Shown: piece by piece, positions 1-8,057 of the stretch
How positions within the stretch are numbered: position 1 is the first letter of the stretch
Layout: every line of letters starts with the position of its first letter
NCBI GenBank assembly: GCA_001723765.1
Contig: MAYW01000036.1
Coordinates: 1 to 33,963 of the forward strand
Direction of reading: 5' to 3'
Length of the DNA stretch: 33,963 nucleotides
Origin: Candidatus Scalindua rubra
GTDB lineage: Bacteria; Planctomycetota; Brocadiia; Brocadiales; Scalinduaceae
The notes under the pieces: model-generated
What the model was told of the DNA's origin: nothing
Database searches by the model: none
What the model saw: only the letters and a program-made list of their open reading frames with translations
Program-made: the position numbers and the translations under genes

Positions 1-1097
1 GTTTTCATGTTACTCTCTTCTTTCATATCGATGAAATCAATTATTATGACTCCACCAATATCCCTTAACCTGACTTGGCGGGCGATTTCCTTTGCCGCCT
101 TTAAGTTGGTTTTAAATGCAGTTTTCTCCGGATCACTTTCTTCTCTATATTTACCACTATTTACGTCTATTGCCACTAGTGCTTCGGTTTGTTCAATTAC
201 TATAGAACCACCTCTTGTGAGGCGGACTTCCTTTTTATTTATTTTCTCAATTTCTTTCTCAATATTGTATCTATGAAATAATGGTTCAGGCTCATCATAA
301 AATCTTAGTTTCTTCACACAACTTGGCATTATTAAGCGTAGAAAGTGTCTTATTTTTTTAAAGACTGATTCAGAATCAATAGTTATTTCATCAATATCTG
401 TCGAGAATATATCCCGAATCGTACGAATTACTAAGTCACTTTCCTGGTATATTACAGATGGTATATCTCCATTTTTTCCTTTACTTTCTATAACCTTCCA
501 CAACCTCTGGAGATAATTAAAATCTCTAGAAAGTTCACGCTTTGTTTGATTTTCTCCAGCAGTTCTTACAATCAACCCCAAATTTGGAGGTGGTTTTAAT
601 TCCTCAATATCCTTTTTAAGTCTTTTTCTTTCAGCTTCATCAACAATTTTTCGTGAAATTCCTATAAGGTTTGATTCTGGCATTAATACCAAAAATCTTC
701 CTGGAATGCTAATGTGTGTTGTTAAACTAGGCCCTTTGTCGCCAATTCCCTCCTTAGTAACCTGTACAAGTATTTCTTGATTTGGTTTAAGTAATGACTT
801 GATCTTTGACTTATTCTCTTTTGGTTTGTTAGTACTAGCACCGTTTAATCGATTTTCGTTATGATGGGGACTCTTAACGTCTGAAACATGAAGGAACCCG
901 TTCTTTGATAATCCTAAGCTTACAAACGCAGCTTCTATGCTTGGTTCTATATTGACAATTTGGCCCTTGTATATATTTCCAGCAATTTGCTCACGGGAAA
1001 ACCTTTCTATGTATAATTCTTCAAGAACCCCATCCTCTAATATAGCAATTCTACTTTCTTCAGGTTCTACAACATTTATCAACATCCTCTTCTTCAT
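1..1097 (-). CDS. rng: Ribonuclease G/E family endoribonuclease (3' end beyond window)
   Basis: The protein starts at ATG 1097, preceded by an AAGGAAG ribosome binding site, and runs off the window at base 1, so the C-terminus is missing. It has an N-terminal S1-like RNA-binding region (EQIAGNIYKGQIVNIEPSIEA, with AAFVSLG after it) carrying a low-complexity insert (about residues 75-100), as in other RNase G/E proteins. The catalytic region is visible: IDVNSGKYRE and IIIDFIDM hold the two Asp residues that bind the catalytic metal in RNase E. Members cleave AU-rich single-stranded RNA during rRNA maturation and mRNA decay in the cytoplasm. The gene follows the DUF2344 gene by about 19 nt on the same strand, a pairing common in many bacteria. 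Whether it is RNase G or RNase E cannot be decided, because the Zn-link and tail are not in view. Confidence 0.93.
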   Translation of the reverse strand, partial: MKKRMLINVVEPEESRIAILEDGVLEELYIERFSREQIAGNIYKGQIVNIEPSIEAAFVSLGLSKNGFLHVSDVKSPHHNENRLNGASTNKPKENKSKIKSLLKPNQEILVQVTKEGIGDKGPSLTTHISIPGRFLVLMPESNLIGISRKIVDEAERKRLKKDIEELKPPPNLGLIVRTAGENQTKRELSRDFNYLQRLWKVIESKGKNGDIPSVIYQESDLVIRTIRDIFSTDIDEITIDSESVFKKIRHFLRLIMPSCVKKLRFYDEPEPLFHRYNIEKEIEKINKKEVRLTRGGSIVIEQTEALVAIDVNSGKYREESDPEKTAFKTNLKAAKEIARQVRLRDIGGVIIIDFIDMKEESNMK

Positions 1098-1116
1098 TAT
1101 CTTCCTTTTGATTGCA

Positions 1117-1751
1117 TTAACAAGTTGTTTTAGGAGAGGAAGTCAGATTCACTCTTGTTCTAACTATTTCCGAAACTTTGTAGTCTTCGCCAACTTTTAA
1201 TCCCAAGTGTGATAAAACCTCTTCAGGCCGAGCCATTCCTTCAGGAGTCATGCTTAAATCCAAATCAATAGATTGGGAATTAGTGGTAATATTGTTTATT
1301 GATGAACGTAGGTTAAAAGCCAATTTTTTCCCTTTTCTTTTAGTAGTTATCACATCTTTGGATAAAAGTTCATCTGTTTTGCTAGCTTCTGGCATTTTTC
1401 CATTCTTTGTTTTTACCACATAAGTTACATCTTTTACAGAAGATTTCTGTTGGTTGGAAATTGATTCGACGGAAGTAATTTGTATGTTTTTGGGAGTTGT
1501 TTTTTTAGTCTTGCTTTGATTTCAGAAGCCTGCATCCATTCACGAAGTTCCAACTCTAATTTCTCGTCGATTCCCTTAATTCCGACTGGTAGCGCTAAAG
1601 GAAAAGCAATTTTTAGTCTTGGATTAAATCCTTTAGACATTTTAACAGAAATCTCTGCCCTACGAATTGCCCTCTCGAAGAGTTTCATTAAGTTATGATG
1701 AGAGATGAATCTTAAACTTCCTTGTTTTATGAATTTTACTTGAATTCTCAA
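1117..1751 (-). pseudogene. DUF2344 (TIGR03936) protein, frameshifted
   Basis: Two adjacent reading frames make one protein. The N-terminal part (1751-1434, TTG start) has the family signature LRFISHHNLMKLFERAIRR and SKGFNPRLKIAFPLALPVG. The C-terminal part (readable from about 1490 to 1117) continues NIQITSVESI and ends in a basic tail. The frames differ by one base, and the best join is at the T5 run 1487-1491 on the plus strand: one extra A in the coding strand restores LPKNIQI. An A7 run at 1500-1506 is an alternative site. In many genomes the domain is linked to a radical SAM protein next to RNase G/E; here it stands alone and just precedes rng. Its function is not established. Either this is a sequencing indel, true decay, or a frameshift tolerated by slippage. 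The intact remainder argues for a recent event. Confidence 0.85.
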
Positions 1752-1818
1752 GATATTAATATAAAAATTTCTTTGTTAAAAAATTTACCAACCTCTTAAC
1801 TTTATTGTACTTAGGTTG

Positions 1819-1847
1819 ATTCTAGTCATAATTATCCAATCTGTCAA
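1819..1847 (-). promoter_or_regulatory. Sigma-70-type promoter for the DUF2344-rng operon
   Basis: On the minus strand there is a perfect -35 hexamer TTGACA (1847-1842), a 17-nt spacer and a near-consensus -10 hexamer TAGAAT (1824-1819). A transcript would start near 1812, giving a leader of about 60 nt before the TTG start at 1751. No competing gene lies between it and the operon. Confidence 0.72.
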
Positions 1848-1939
1848 CAGTATTTTTTGACTTGGAATGATTACAAAGGAAACGAAAAAAGGTAAGATTA
1901 TGGAAAACAAACTATAAGGCAAGATAATCCATTTTGATC

Positions 1940-3958
1940 CTAATATATTACTTCTGGAATGATTTCTCGCGCAATGTTTCGGAGATACTTTGTTGTTTCA
2001 TCTGGATCGCTGAGGGAACAAACAGTTTCTGCAACTTCCTTTGCTCTTTCAAATGTAACAGATCTAATAATCTTTTTAACTTCTGGTATTATCATAGCAG
2101 GAGCAACACTAAATTCCCTTAAGCCCAATCCTAACAATAACATAGTATACTCAACTTCACCACCCATTTCACCACATATTCCAATTCTTATATTATTATC
2201 TTCAGCAACTTTAATAGCCATCTTTAGCATTTTTAAAATTGCAGGATGTGCAGGAGAGTATAAATGTGCAACTTTTTCATTATTCCTATCTACAGCTAAG
2301 GTGTATTGAATGAGGTCATTCGTGCCCAAACTAAAAAAATCAACTTCTTTCGATAAAACATCTGCTAACATGACAGCAGAAGGAACTTCAATCATAATTC
2401 CGATTTCTATATTTTCGTCAAAACTTATACCCCTTTGACTTAGTTCGTCCATAACTTCCTTCACAATGTCCTTTGCTTTTTTTAGCTCTTGTAAAGAAGA
2501 GATTAAGGGGAATAGAATTTTTACGTTACCAGAAGCAGAAGCCCTTAAGATTGCTCTAATCTGAGATTTAAATACGTCTTTGTGTTCCAAACAATAACGA
2601 ATGGAACGACAACCCATAAAAGGATTAACTTCCTTATCGTTATTTGCTGGGGAGAATTTATCACCACCAAGGTCAACCGTCCTAATAATTATTGGTTTAT
2701 TTCCTAGTTCTTGTATTGATTGCGCATAAGCATTGAAATGTTCCTCTTCAGTTGGTATATTTTTAGAGCCGAGGTACAAAAATTCTGTTCTATATAAACC
2801 TATGCCATTGGCTCCTTGACTTAAACTTGCACCAATTTCACGAGGAAATTCAATATTACCCAAAATCGCAACTTCTCTACCATCTAGCGTTATGGCAGGT
2901 AAATCTTTGAGTTCTGTAGCAAGTTTTTCCTCGAAGATATGAAAACTTTTTTCTATTGACAAATATTCTTTAAGGGTTTTTTCGTCTGGTCTCATTATTA
3001 CGATTCCACGATTGCCATCTATAATAATGCGGTCTCCACCAAATGCATCTACTGTGGCAGTTCCTAATCCTACTACTGCGGGGATTCCCAAAGCTCTTGC
3101 TACAATCGCAGAATGAGAAGTTCTACAGCCAAGGTCTGTAGCGAAGCCTTTTACTTTTGTAGTATCTAAAGATGCTGTTTGAGAAGGATTAAGATCGTGT
3201 GCAATTACAACAACTTCTTCAGTAAGGTTTTTGAGTTCTTCCCTCTTTTCCCCTAATAAATTTCTTAATAGTCTTTTTTCGATATCAAATATATCACCAA
3301 CTCTTGCTGAGAGATATGGATCATCCACACTTTGAAACTTTTTCACGTATACACGTAAAGCTAATGAAACAGCGTATTCAGCACTGAAATTACTTATTTC
3401 AATCTTTTCGATAAATTCATTCATCAAGTTCTTATCTTGAAGCATTAATTTATGAGTAGCGAAGATAGTGCCAATTTGGGAGCCTAACTTTTTTGAAACG
3501 TTATTCTCTAATTCTTCTATCTCTTTCCTTGCGGATGCTATTGCTTCCTTCAATCTGGTTAATTCTTTAGGAATTTCATCTTCTGTGACGATACGACATG
3601 GTATACGATAGCCTTCGCTTTCTAAGACAAATGCTTCTTTTATTACTACACCTGGTGCTACGGCAATTCCTTTTTTTATCTCCATATTTTCCTCATTAAA
3701 CCTATCTTTGACAAGGCCTTCTAATACATCTAAGGCCTTTTCTTTGTCTTCACCTTCGGCTGTTATTAATATTTCTGTTCCTCTTTTTGCGCCCAACGTT
3801 AAGATGTCGATAATACTCTTTCCGTTTACTTTTTCCTTATTTTCTGTTCTGACAAAAATCTCGGAGCTGAATTTATTAGCCATTTCTGCAAAACGTGTAG
3901 CAGGCCTTGCGTGTAAACCGTTTGTGTTTATTATCTTTACCCTGCGTTCTATGAGCAT
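1940..3958 (-). CDS. ptsI: HPr-Enzyme I fusion, phosphoenolpyruvate-protein phosphotransferase
   Basis: 672 residues. Residues 1-88 are an HPr domain with phospho-acceptor His16 in GLHARPA and the regulatory-site Ser48 in NGKSIIDI. From about residue 95 (KKGIAVAPG) it is a full Enzyme I: active His282 in GCRTSHSAIVAR, then LYRTEFLYL, RTVDLGGDK, MIEVPSAVMLAD, FFSLGTNDLIQYTLAVDR and the catalytic Cys in GICGEMGGE. It takes phosphate from PEP and passes it to its own HPr domain, then to an EIIA. The gene lies 32 nt after ptsN. With ptsN and hpf upstream and no sugar-specific EIIB/EIIC in the window, a regulatory (nitrogen-type) PTS is the likely role. HPr usually is a separate protein; the order HPr then EI differs from FPr-type EIIA-HPr-EI chains. 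ATG start; no clear Shine-Dalgarno. Confidence 0.95.
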   Translation of the reverse strand: MLIERRVKIINTNGLHARPATRFAEMANKFSSEIFVRTENKEKVNGKSIIDILTLGAKRGTEILITAEGEDKEKALDVLEGLVKDRFNEENMEIKKGIAVAPGVVIKEAFVLESEGYRIPCRIVTEDEIPKELTRLKEAIASARKEIEELENNVSKKLGSQIGTIFATHKLMLQDKNLMNEFIEKIEISNFSAEYAVSLALRVYVKKFQSVDDPYLSARVGDIFDIEKRLLRNLLGEKREELKNLTEEVVVIAHDLNPSQTASLDTTKVKGFATDLGCRTSHSAIVARALGIPAVVGLGTATVDAFGGDRIIIDGNRGIVIMRPDEKTLKEYLSIEKSFHIFEEKLATELKDLPAITLDGREVAILGNIEFPREIGASLSQGANGIGLYRTEFLYLGSKNIPTEEEHFNAYAQSIQELGNKPIIIRTVDLGGDKFSPANNDKEVNPFMGCRSIRYCLEHKDVFKSQIRAILRASASGNVKILFPLISSLQELKKAKDIVKEVMDELSQRGISFDENIEIGIMIEVPSAVMLADVLSKEVDFFSLGTNDLIQYTLAVDRNNEKVAHLYSPAHPAILKMLKMAIKVAEDNNIRIGICGEMGGEVEYTMLLLGLGLREFSVAPAMIIPEVKKIIRSVTFERAKEVAETVCSLSDPDETTKYLRNIAREIIPEVIY

Positions 3959-3990
3959 TTGTTATTTTAGTTAAAAGTAGTATTTTTTTA

Positions 3991-4461
3991 TTAAGCTTTA
4001 ACCTCATCGACTTCCTTCAAGATTTCAACCATTTCAGATTTATTAGCCGCATTTTTTACGAAATTGCGAAAATCGGGGTTTCTAATTACCGATGATATTC
4101 TTTCCAGTGCAGCAAGATGTACATCTGTTGAATCATTAGGTGATAGCAACAGAAAAAATAAGTGAACAGGTTCACCGTCAAGTGAATCAAACTCCACTCC
4201 CTTCAGCGAACGGCCAAACGCTCCTGTTATTTTTGTAATAGATTTATGTTTGGTATGAGGGACAGCAACTCCCTTGCCAATTCCTGTGCTTCCCACCTTT
4301 TCTCTTTTTATGAGTGCTTCCATCACATCGTCGACATCATTTTCGCTGATCTTATTTAAATCTTTTAATAAATCTACCATTTCCCGTATGACAGATTCTT
4401 TGTCTGTAGATTGTAAATTATCTATTACAACGTCTTCTCCTATAAAGTCTATTAATTTCAT
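3991..4461 (-). CDS. ptsN: PTS EIIA component, nitrogen-type (PtsN-like)
   Basis: 156 residues, the usual length for EIIA-Ntr. The phospho-accepting His69 sits in the family motif VGSTGIGKGVAVPHTK, followed by the conserved region EFDSLDGEPVHLFFLLLSP. It receives phosphate from the HPr-EI fusion encoded 32 nt downstream and in other bacteria regulates partner proteins such as potassium transporters or kinases by its phosphorylation state. It follows hpf by about 120 nt on the same strand. The hpf-ptsN order matches the rpoN-hpf-ptsN neighbourhood of many Gram-negative bacteria, but rpoN is not here. ATG start with no evident Shine-Dalgarno sequence. Confidence 0.93.
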   Translation of the reverse strand: MKLIDFIGEDVVIDNLQSTDKESVIREMVDLLKDLNKISENDVDDVMEALIKREKVGSTGIGKGVAVPHTKHKSITKITGAFGRSLKGVEFDSLDGEPVHLFFLLLSPNDSTDVHLAALERISSVIRNPDFRNFVKNAANKSEMVEILKEVDEVKA

Positions 4462-4583
4462 TAGTAATTTTTATGATAGAAAATTTTAATTGAAAAAATA
4501 AACAATAAAACTTAAACGCAAAAGCAGAATATTAAAATAAAATGTCGCAATTTTGAAAGTCGTGTGGACGTAGATGAAACTTC

Positions 4584-4907
4584 TTATTCCTCCATAGTTG
4601 TTTCACCTTTTCTATTTCTTCTGGGTTTTCTCAACTTTCCTTTTTGCCGAATAAATTGTTTTTCTAGTTTATCCACTACAAGGTCTATAGCAGCGTACAT
4701 ATCAGAATTTGCATTCTCAGCAACGAGTGTTGTTCCTACAATTGAACATACTGATTCTACTATTTGTTTTTGGCCTTCTATCTTTAGGGTAAATTGTATT
4801 TTGTTTATTTTATTGGAATATTTAGTAAGCTTTGAAGCTTTCTTTCTTACATAGTTTTTAATTGCCTCTGTTGTATCCAGATTCCTCCCATGTATGATAA
4901 TCTCCAA
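4584..4907 (-). CDS. hpf: Ribosome hibernation promoting factor, short form
   Basis: 107 residues beginning MEIIIHGRNLDTTEAIKNYV, the ribosome-associated inhibitor fold (RaiA/HPF). The domain covers nearly the whole protein and the long-form C-terminal dimerisation domain is missing, so it is the short type. Short HPF binds the 30S decoding region in resting cells and helps form inactive 100S particles. The start is TTG, preceded by AAAGGAAAA about 8 nt away. The C-terminus is basic and Glu-rich (RKPRRNRKGETTMEE). It is the first gene of the hpf-ptsN-ptsI block and has its own likely promoter at 4933-4960. Confidence 0.93.
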   Translation of the reverse strand: MEIIIHGRNLDTTEAIKNYVRKKASKLTKYSNKINKIQFTLKIEGQKQIVESVCSIVGTTLVAENANSDMYAAIDLVVDKLEKQFIRQKGKLRKPRRNRKGETTMEE

Positions 4908-4932
4908 ATTTTATTTTCCTTTCTTCTATAAG

Positions 4933-4960
4933 AGTATATTTTTATCTTGGATATAGTAAA
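4933..4960 (-). promoter_or_regulatory. Likely promoter of hpf-ptsN-ptsI
   Basis: On the minus strand TTTACT (4960-4955) and TATACT (4938-4933) are separated by 16 nt, about 25 nt before the hpf start. The -10 is close to consensus, the -35 is weaker. Confidence 0.5.
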
Positions 4961-4974
4961 CCCCGAATATCCCT

Positions 4975-4996
4975 GCCCTGAAGGACAGGGCTTTTT
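4975..4996 (+). terminator. Hairpin followed by T-run, orphan terminator-like
   Basis: GCCCTG-AAGGA-CAGGGC forms a perfect 6-bp stem, followed on the plus strand by TTTTT. It has terminator shape only on the plus strand, where no gene ends upstream; the genes on both sides are on the minus strand. It may be an IS200/IS605-type end hairpin remnant or an antisense terminator. Confidence 0.35.
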
Positions 4997-5150
4997 CTAA
5001 TGTATCTTTTACCTTACCATTCATCTCCATCCTGATGTCCGGAGATTTCTGGATTTTACGGGGTAAAAAAATACAAATAGATAATACTTGTTTTAATTAA
5101 TGTAGTCAAGCGATTAATAGCGTTATTTGTTTTGATTAACATTAATGCGC

Positions 5151-5925
5151 TTATGGTTTTGACCTTGCAAGCGCTAATAAATATACTTTTTTAGCTCCCG
5201 CATTTTTTTAAATTCCTGGCACATTCTGAAGCCGTTATCCCGGTTGTTAAAACGTCGTCGATTAAGAGCGCTTTTTTTTTGAAAAATAGCTTAGGGTTTT
5301 TTATCTTAAAAGCACCATTAACATTCTTCTGTCGTTGTGTACGCGAGAGTTGAGTTTGTGATAACGTATTTTTAATACGACACAGATTGCTTGTAGAGAT
5401 TGGTAAAGATAATTTTTTGCATACCTTTTTTGCCAATAGTTCTGATTGGTTAAACCCCCTTTCCAGCTTTTTCCTCCAATGAAGAGGAACTGGAGCGACA
5501 ATGTCTATTTCAGGCATTATGTCTTGGTGTATCAAGAGGTTTATTAATAAATCTCCTAATGGTTTTACCAGACACATATGTTTATTATACTTGAATTGAT
5601 GAATTAAATTTTTAAGAGCCCCCTTATTATCAGAGATAAAAAAACTCTTTTCAAATCTTAAGTTAGAATTTTCACATTCAGGACATCCTTTATTGGAAGA
5701 AGTTATGCCTATGCCTAATTCAAAACCGCATTTTACGCAGCGTTTGGCGTCAGTTTTTTTAATTTCTTCCAGACAATTCTTACATATATAAGTATTTCCT
5801 TCTTCATGGAGACTATTGTCACAGGCGAAACAATAACGAGGATATAGAATGTCTAATAAACCAGAAAAAGTATTGCGTATTGCTGTTAGTACATATGTTT
5901 TATTTTCTTGATGCAAATTGAGCAT
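5151..5925 (-). pseudogene. comF: ComF family phosphoribosyltransferase-like protein, 3' frameshift
   Basis: The protein has the N-terminal four-cysteine zinc-binding region (CFACDN, CKNC, CVKCG, CPEC), then the PRT part with PVPLHWRKKLERGFNQSELLA and the PRPP loop ALLIDDVLTTGITASECA. The open frame stops early at 5191 after LKKCGS. In the next frame the expected ending GAKKVYLLALARSKP follows directly to a stop at 5151-5153. The shift lies at an A7 run (plus-strand T7, 5203-5209); six A would restore the frame. ComF proteins support DNA uptake or an unknown nucleotide role. Only about 15 residues are affected, so a recent indel, sequencing error or slippage is likely. Starts at ATG 5925. Confidence 0.85.
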
Positions 5926-5976
5926 AATTTTATAATACTTAAAGTTTTGTTTTTTTAAACATAATTTTATTACAAT

Positions 5977-6177
5977 CTGAGATGAGCGATTTGTATGGGT
6001 AATTTATTGTAGCCGCAGGCTTCCTGCCCGACTGCGTCATTCAGGCGGGTAGCCTGCGTTTATTAGCGCCTGATGTTTTGGTTAAAAATCCTTTGAAATT
6101 ACGCAACCTAAAGGTTGCGGCTACCCGCCCGAACGTAACGTTCGGTACGGGCGGGCATCAATCGTTCAATTTAGGTG
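5977..6177. repeat. REPIN-like palindromic element, copy A, with GC-rich insert
   Basis: The core 6009-6124 begins with GTAGCCGCAGGCT and ends with AGGTTGCGGCTAC: two GTAG-headed hairpins facing each other. The loop of the left hairpin holds an extra GC-rich palindrome (about 6022-6050, CTGCCCG...CGGGT). A second GC palindrome (6125-6155, CCGCCCGAACGT...GGGCGGG) follows the right hairpin. Outer inverted ends (TGAGCGATT near 5983 and its imperfect complement near 6160) match copy C at 33626-33752. The element ends about 17 nt before the next gene. Confidence 0.75.
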
Positions 6178-6193
6178 CAAATTTAATCTATAA

Positions 6194-7075
6194 ATGAATT
6201 TAAACATGCAAAATTACAGAGAGTTTACAAGAAAAAATCTTATTTTAATAATGATTTTCTGTTTGATTATTGGGTGTTCACGTAAAACCGACGATCACTA
6301 TAATGAACTGGGCGTTAACTACATTAACAATGGTCAGTATGAATATGCAATTAAGACTCTTAAAAGGGCCATTAAGCTTAATCCCTCCAATGCAGAAGCA
6401 CATTTTAATCTGGGTCGTGCTTATGACGGGAAGGGAATGAATGAAAAAGCAAAGGCTCAATTTTCCTTATCTTTTAATATTGATTCTGAGACATTCGATG
6501 AATGCGTAAAGAAGTATAAAGAAAAAACAGACTACGAATTTGTTGATACGCAGCATCTTAATGAATTGGGAAATGCTTACTTAGAGAAAGCTATGTTCGA
6601 TGAAGCGATTTATGCTTTTGAAAAAGTCTTGTTAATAGATCCTGAAGACTTACATGCGCATTATAGCCTCGGAACTATTTATTCAAAGAAAGGGATATAC
6701 GATAAGGCTATTGACGAGTTCATGAGCGCAATAGAGGCTGATCAAGGTATGCCGGAGGCTCATTATAATCTTGGTTTGGTTTATTACAAGCAGGGAATGT
6801 TTGAGAGAGCTGTGTCGGAATATAAGACTGCGTTAACGCTTCTTCCGGAGACTCAGAAAAGAAGGAGATCTGGTGTGCATTACAAACTCGGAATAGCTTA
6901 CTATGATAATAAGATGTTTGAGGATGCAATAGATGAATTGCATAAAGCGCTTGAATTAACGCCTAATGAGAAAAGGGTTCATCACCAGCTTAGCGTGATA
7001 TACAAAAAAGCCGGTATGCTCAAACAAGCAGAGAAGGAATCAAAAATATACGAGAAATTGAAGAAGCAAAAATAG
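6194..7075 (+). CDS. TPR-repeat lipoprotein
   Basis: 293 residues. The N-terminus has a hydrophobic stretch NLILIMIFCLIIGC ending in a lipobox, with Cys28 as lipidation site, so the protein is probably anchored outside the cytoplasmic membrane. Behind it lie about seven tetratricopeptide repeats of 34 residues (for example HYNELGVNYINNGQYEYAI and AHYNLGLVYYKQGMFERAV), up to the C-terminus. TPR arrays bind partner proteins; no catalytic domain is present. Two in-frame ATG codons (6194 and 6206) are possible and neither has a strong ribosome binding site. The start lies just after a repeat element, which may carry its transcription signals. Confidence 0.88.
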   Translation: MNLNMQNYREFTRKNLILIMIFCLIIGCSRKTDDHYNELGVNYINNGQYEYAIKTLKRAIKLNPSNAEAHFNLGRAYDGKGMNEKAKAQFSLSFNIDSETFDECVKKYKEKTDYEFVDTQHLNELGNAYLEKAMFDEAIYAFEKVLLIDPEDLHAHYSLGTIYSKKGIYDKAIDEFMSAIEADQGMPEAHYNLGLVYYKQGMFERAVSEYKTALTLLPETQKRRRSGVHYKLGIAYYDNKMFEDAIDELHKALELTPNEKRVHHQLSVIYKKAGMLKQAEKESKIYEKLKKQK

Positions 7076-7132
7076 GTGTTGTAGAAATTCCGAAGTTAAT
7101 TAACCGTATCGGGATTTCAAAGTTAAGATTCT

Positions 7133-7477
7133 GTGAAGATAAAATCATACGAGTTTGGAAGGATAGAGATTGATGATAAGGTGTACACTAGTGACGTTAT
7201 TATCTATGACGATCATGTTAATTCCTCATGGTGGAGGAAAGAGGGACATTATCTTCAAACAGAAGATATTGAAGAAATACTGAATGTAAAACCAGACGTG
7301 ATTATTATGGGCACAGGAAAATTTGGAACTATGAAGGTGAGCAACGAAGTGAAGAAAGAATTGGAATCACGAGGTATTGAGCTTATATATGCAAATACAG
7401 ACGAAGCTTTTAAAAGACATAACGAAATTTTCAATAGTGGCAAAAAGTTAGTTACCGCACTCCACTTGACTTGCTGA
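7133..7477 (+). CDS. Mth938-like domain protein
   Basis: 114 residues, GTG start, 57 nt after the TPR gene on the same strand. It has the Mth938 (DUF498) pattern: Y-F-G-I-I-D at the start, the conserved WWRKEGH (residues 33-39), PDVIIMGTGKFG and a C-terminal Y-NT--A---N motif (LIYANTDEAFKRHNEIF). These are small cytoplasmic single-domain proteins of unknown activity, related to a mitochondrial complex I assembly factor (NDUFAF3). No in-frame ATG lies nearby, which supports GTG. A short degraded copy of its WWRKEGH region lies at 7903-7941. Confidence 0.85.
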   Translation: MKIKSYEFGRIEIDDKVYTSDVIIYDDHVNSSWWRKEGHYLQTEDIEEILNVKPDVIIMGTGKFGTMKVSNEVKKELESRGIELIYANTDEAFKRHNEIFNSGKKLVTALHLTC

Positions 7478-7485
7478 GGCCTAAA

Positions 7486-7776
7486 TTAAGCGCTTAAAGA
7501 TTTAACAACTGCCTTCGGATTTTCAGAGGCTATCTTGAGTAGTGCGCGTGCAGGACCTTCCGGTTTTCTTCTACCTTGTTCCCAATTTTGTAGAGTAGAA
7601 ACACTTACGCCAATCATCATGGCAAACTCTGACTGCGATTTGTGTAAACGTTGACGAATACTTCTAATGTCGGCAGGTTTAAACTTGAATGTTCTGCTGG
7701 CTTTCATTTCCCCTCGACGAATTTTTCCTGCTTGTTTTACACTCTTAATCAGGTTATCGAAATCTTGTTTTTTCAT
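7486..7776 (-). CDS. HigA/NadS-type antitoxin, XRE family
   Basis: 96 residues from ATG 7776 (MKKQDFDNL); an AAAGAGGAATTCAA sequence before it supports this start, while the longer open frame to 7896 covers a toxin remnant. The middle has a Cro/C1 helix-turn-helix: IRQRLHKSQSEFAMMIGVSVSTLQNWEQGRRKPEGPA (key residues QSEFA, STLQNWEQG). Relatives are HigA antitoxins that bind the RelE-fold toxin and their own operator. The toxin gene expected directly upstream is reduced to a stub (7773-7853), so this is an orphan antitoxin, possibly kept as a regulator. It converges with the Mth938 gene, 8 nt apart. Confidence 0.85.
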   Translation of the reverse strand: MKKQDFDNLIKSVKQAGKIRRGEMKASRTFKFKPADIRSIRQRLHKSQSEFAMMIGVSVSTLQNWEQGRRKPEGPARALLKIASENPKAVVKSLSA

Positions 7777-7853
7777 TTGAATTCCTCTTTTAGGAAGCTT
7801 TGCAGTTCCCTGGTGAAGATGGGTGTTTCGACAAAATATATTACATAGTATAC
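7773..7853 (-). pseudogene. HigB/RelE-type toxin remnant (N-terminal stub)
   Basis: In the frame offset from the antitoxin the sequence reads VETPIFTRELQSFLKEEF and stops with a TGA that overlaps the antitoxin ATG. This resembles the N-terminus of RelE/HigB toxins (ETPxFTRxLxxxLxxEE). The remaining 70-80 residues, including the catalytic core, are missing, so the toxin is inactive. No good start codon is visible either. Confidence 0.6.
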
Positions 7854-7902
7854 GCCATTGACGTACGATAGTCAATTGATATTTTTGGTAATCCAATTAA
7901 TC

Positions 7903-7941
7903 ATTAATCCCACATGGTGGAGGAAAGAAGGACACCTTTCA
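7903..7941 (+). pseudogene. Fragment of a second Mth938 gene
   Basis: INPTWWRKEGHLS is encoded here, matching VNSSWWRKEGHYL of the intact Mth938 gene at the DNA level (ATGGTGGAGGAAAG shared, with few changes around). It is a leftover of a duplication or of recombination; the frame is closed on both sides. Confidence 0.5.
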
Positions 7942-8057
7942 CCTTTTATTCCTTATTTTTATTCTTAAATCTTTTATGCTTTTTTATTTGCTTATATAGT
8001 GACAAATATTATATATTCTTACCAGTAAGACACTAACACTTATTGAGGAGAATTTCC

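Noticed and set aside
5100-5190. AAGCGATTAAT ... ATTAATGCGCTT as an attachment site or CRISPR-like repeat
   Set aside because: Only one weak inverted pair, partly inside the comF tail; no repeats with regular spacing exist in the window.
7777-7896. 40-residue N-terminal extension of the HigA-type antitoxin
   Set aside because: The region reads better in another frame as the toxin start, and MKKQDFDNL with its ribosome binding site is the typical antitoxin N-terminus.
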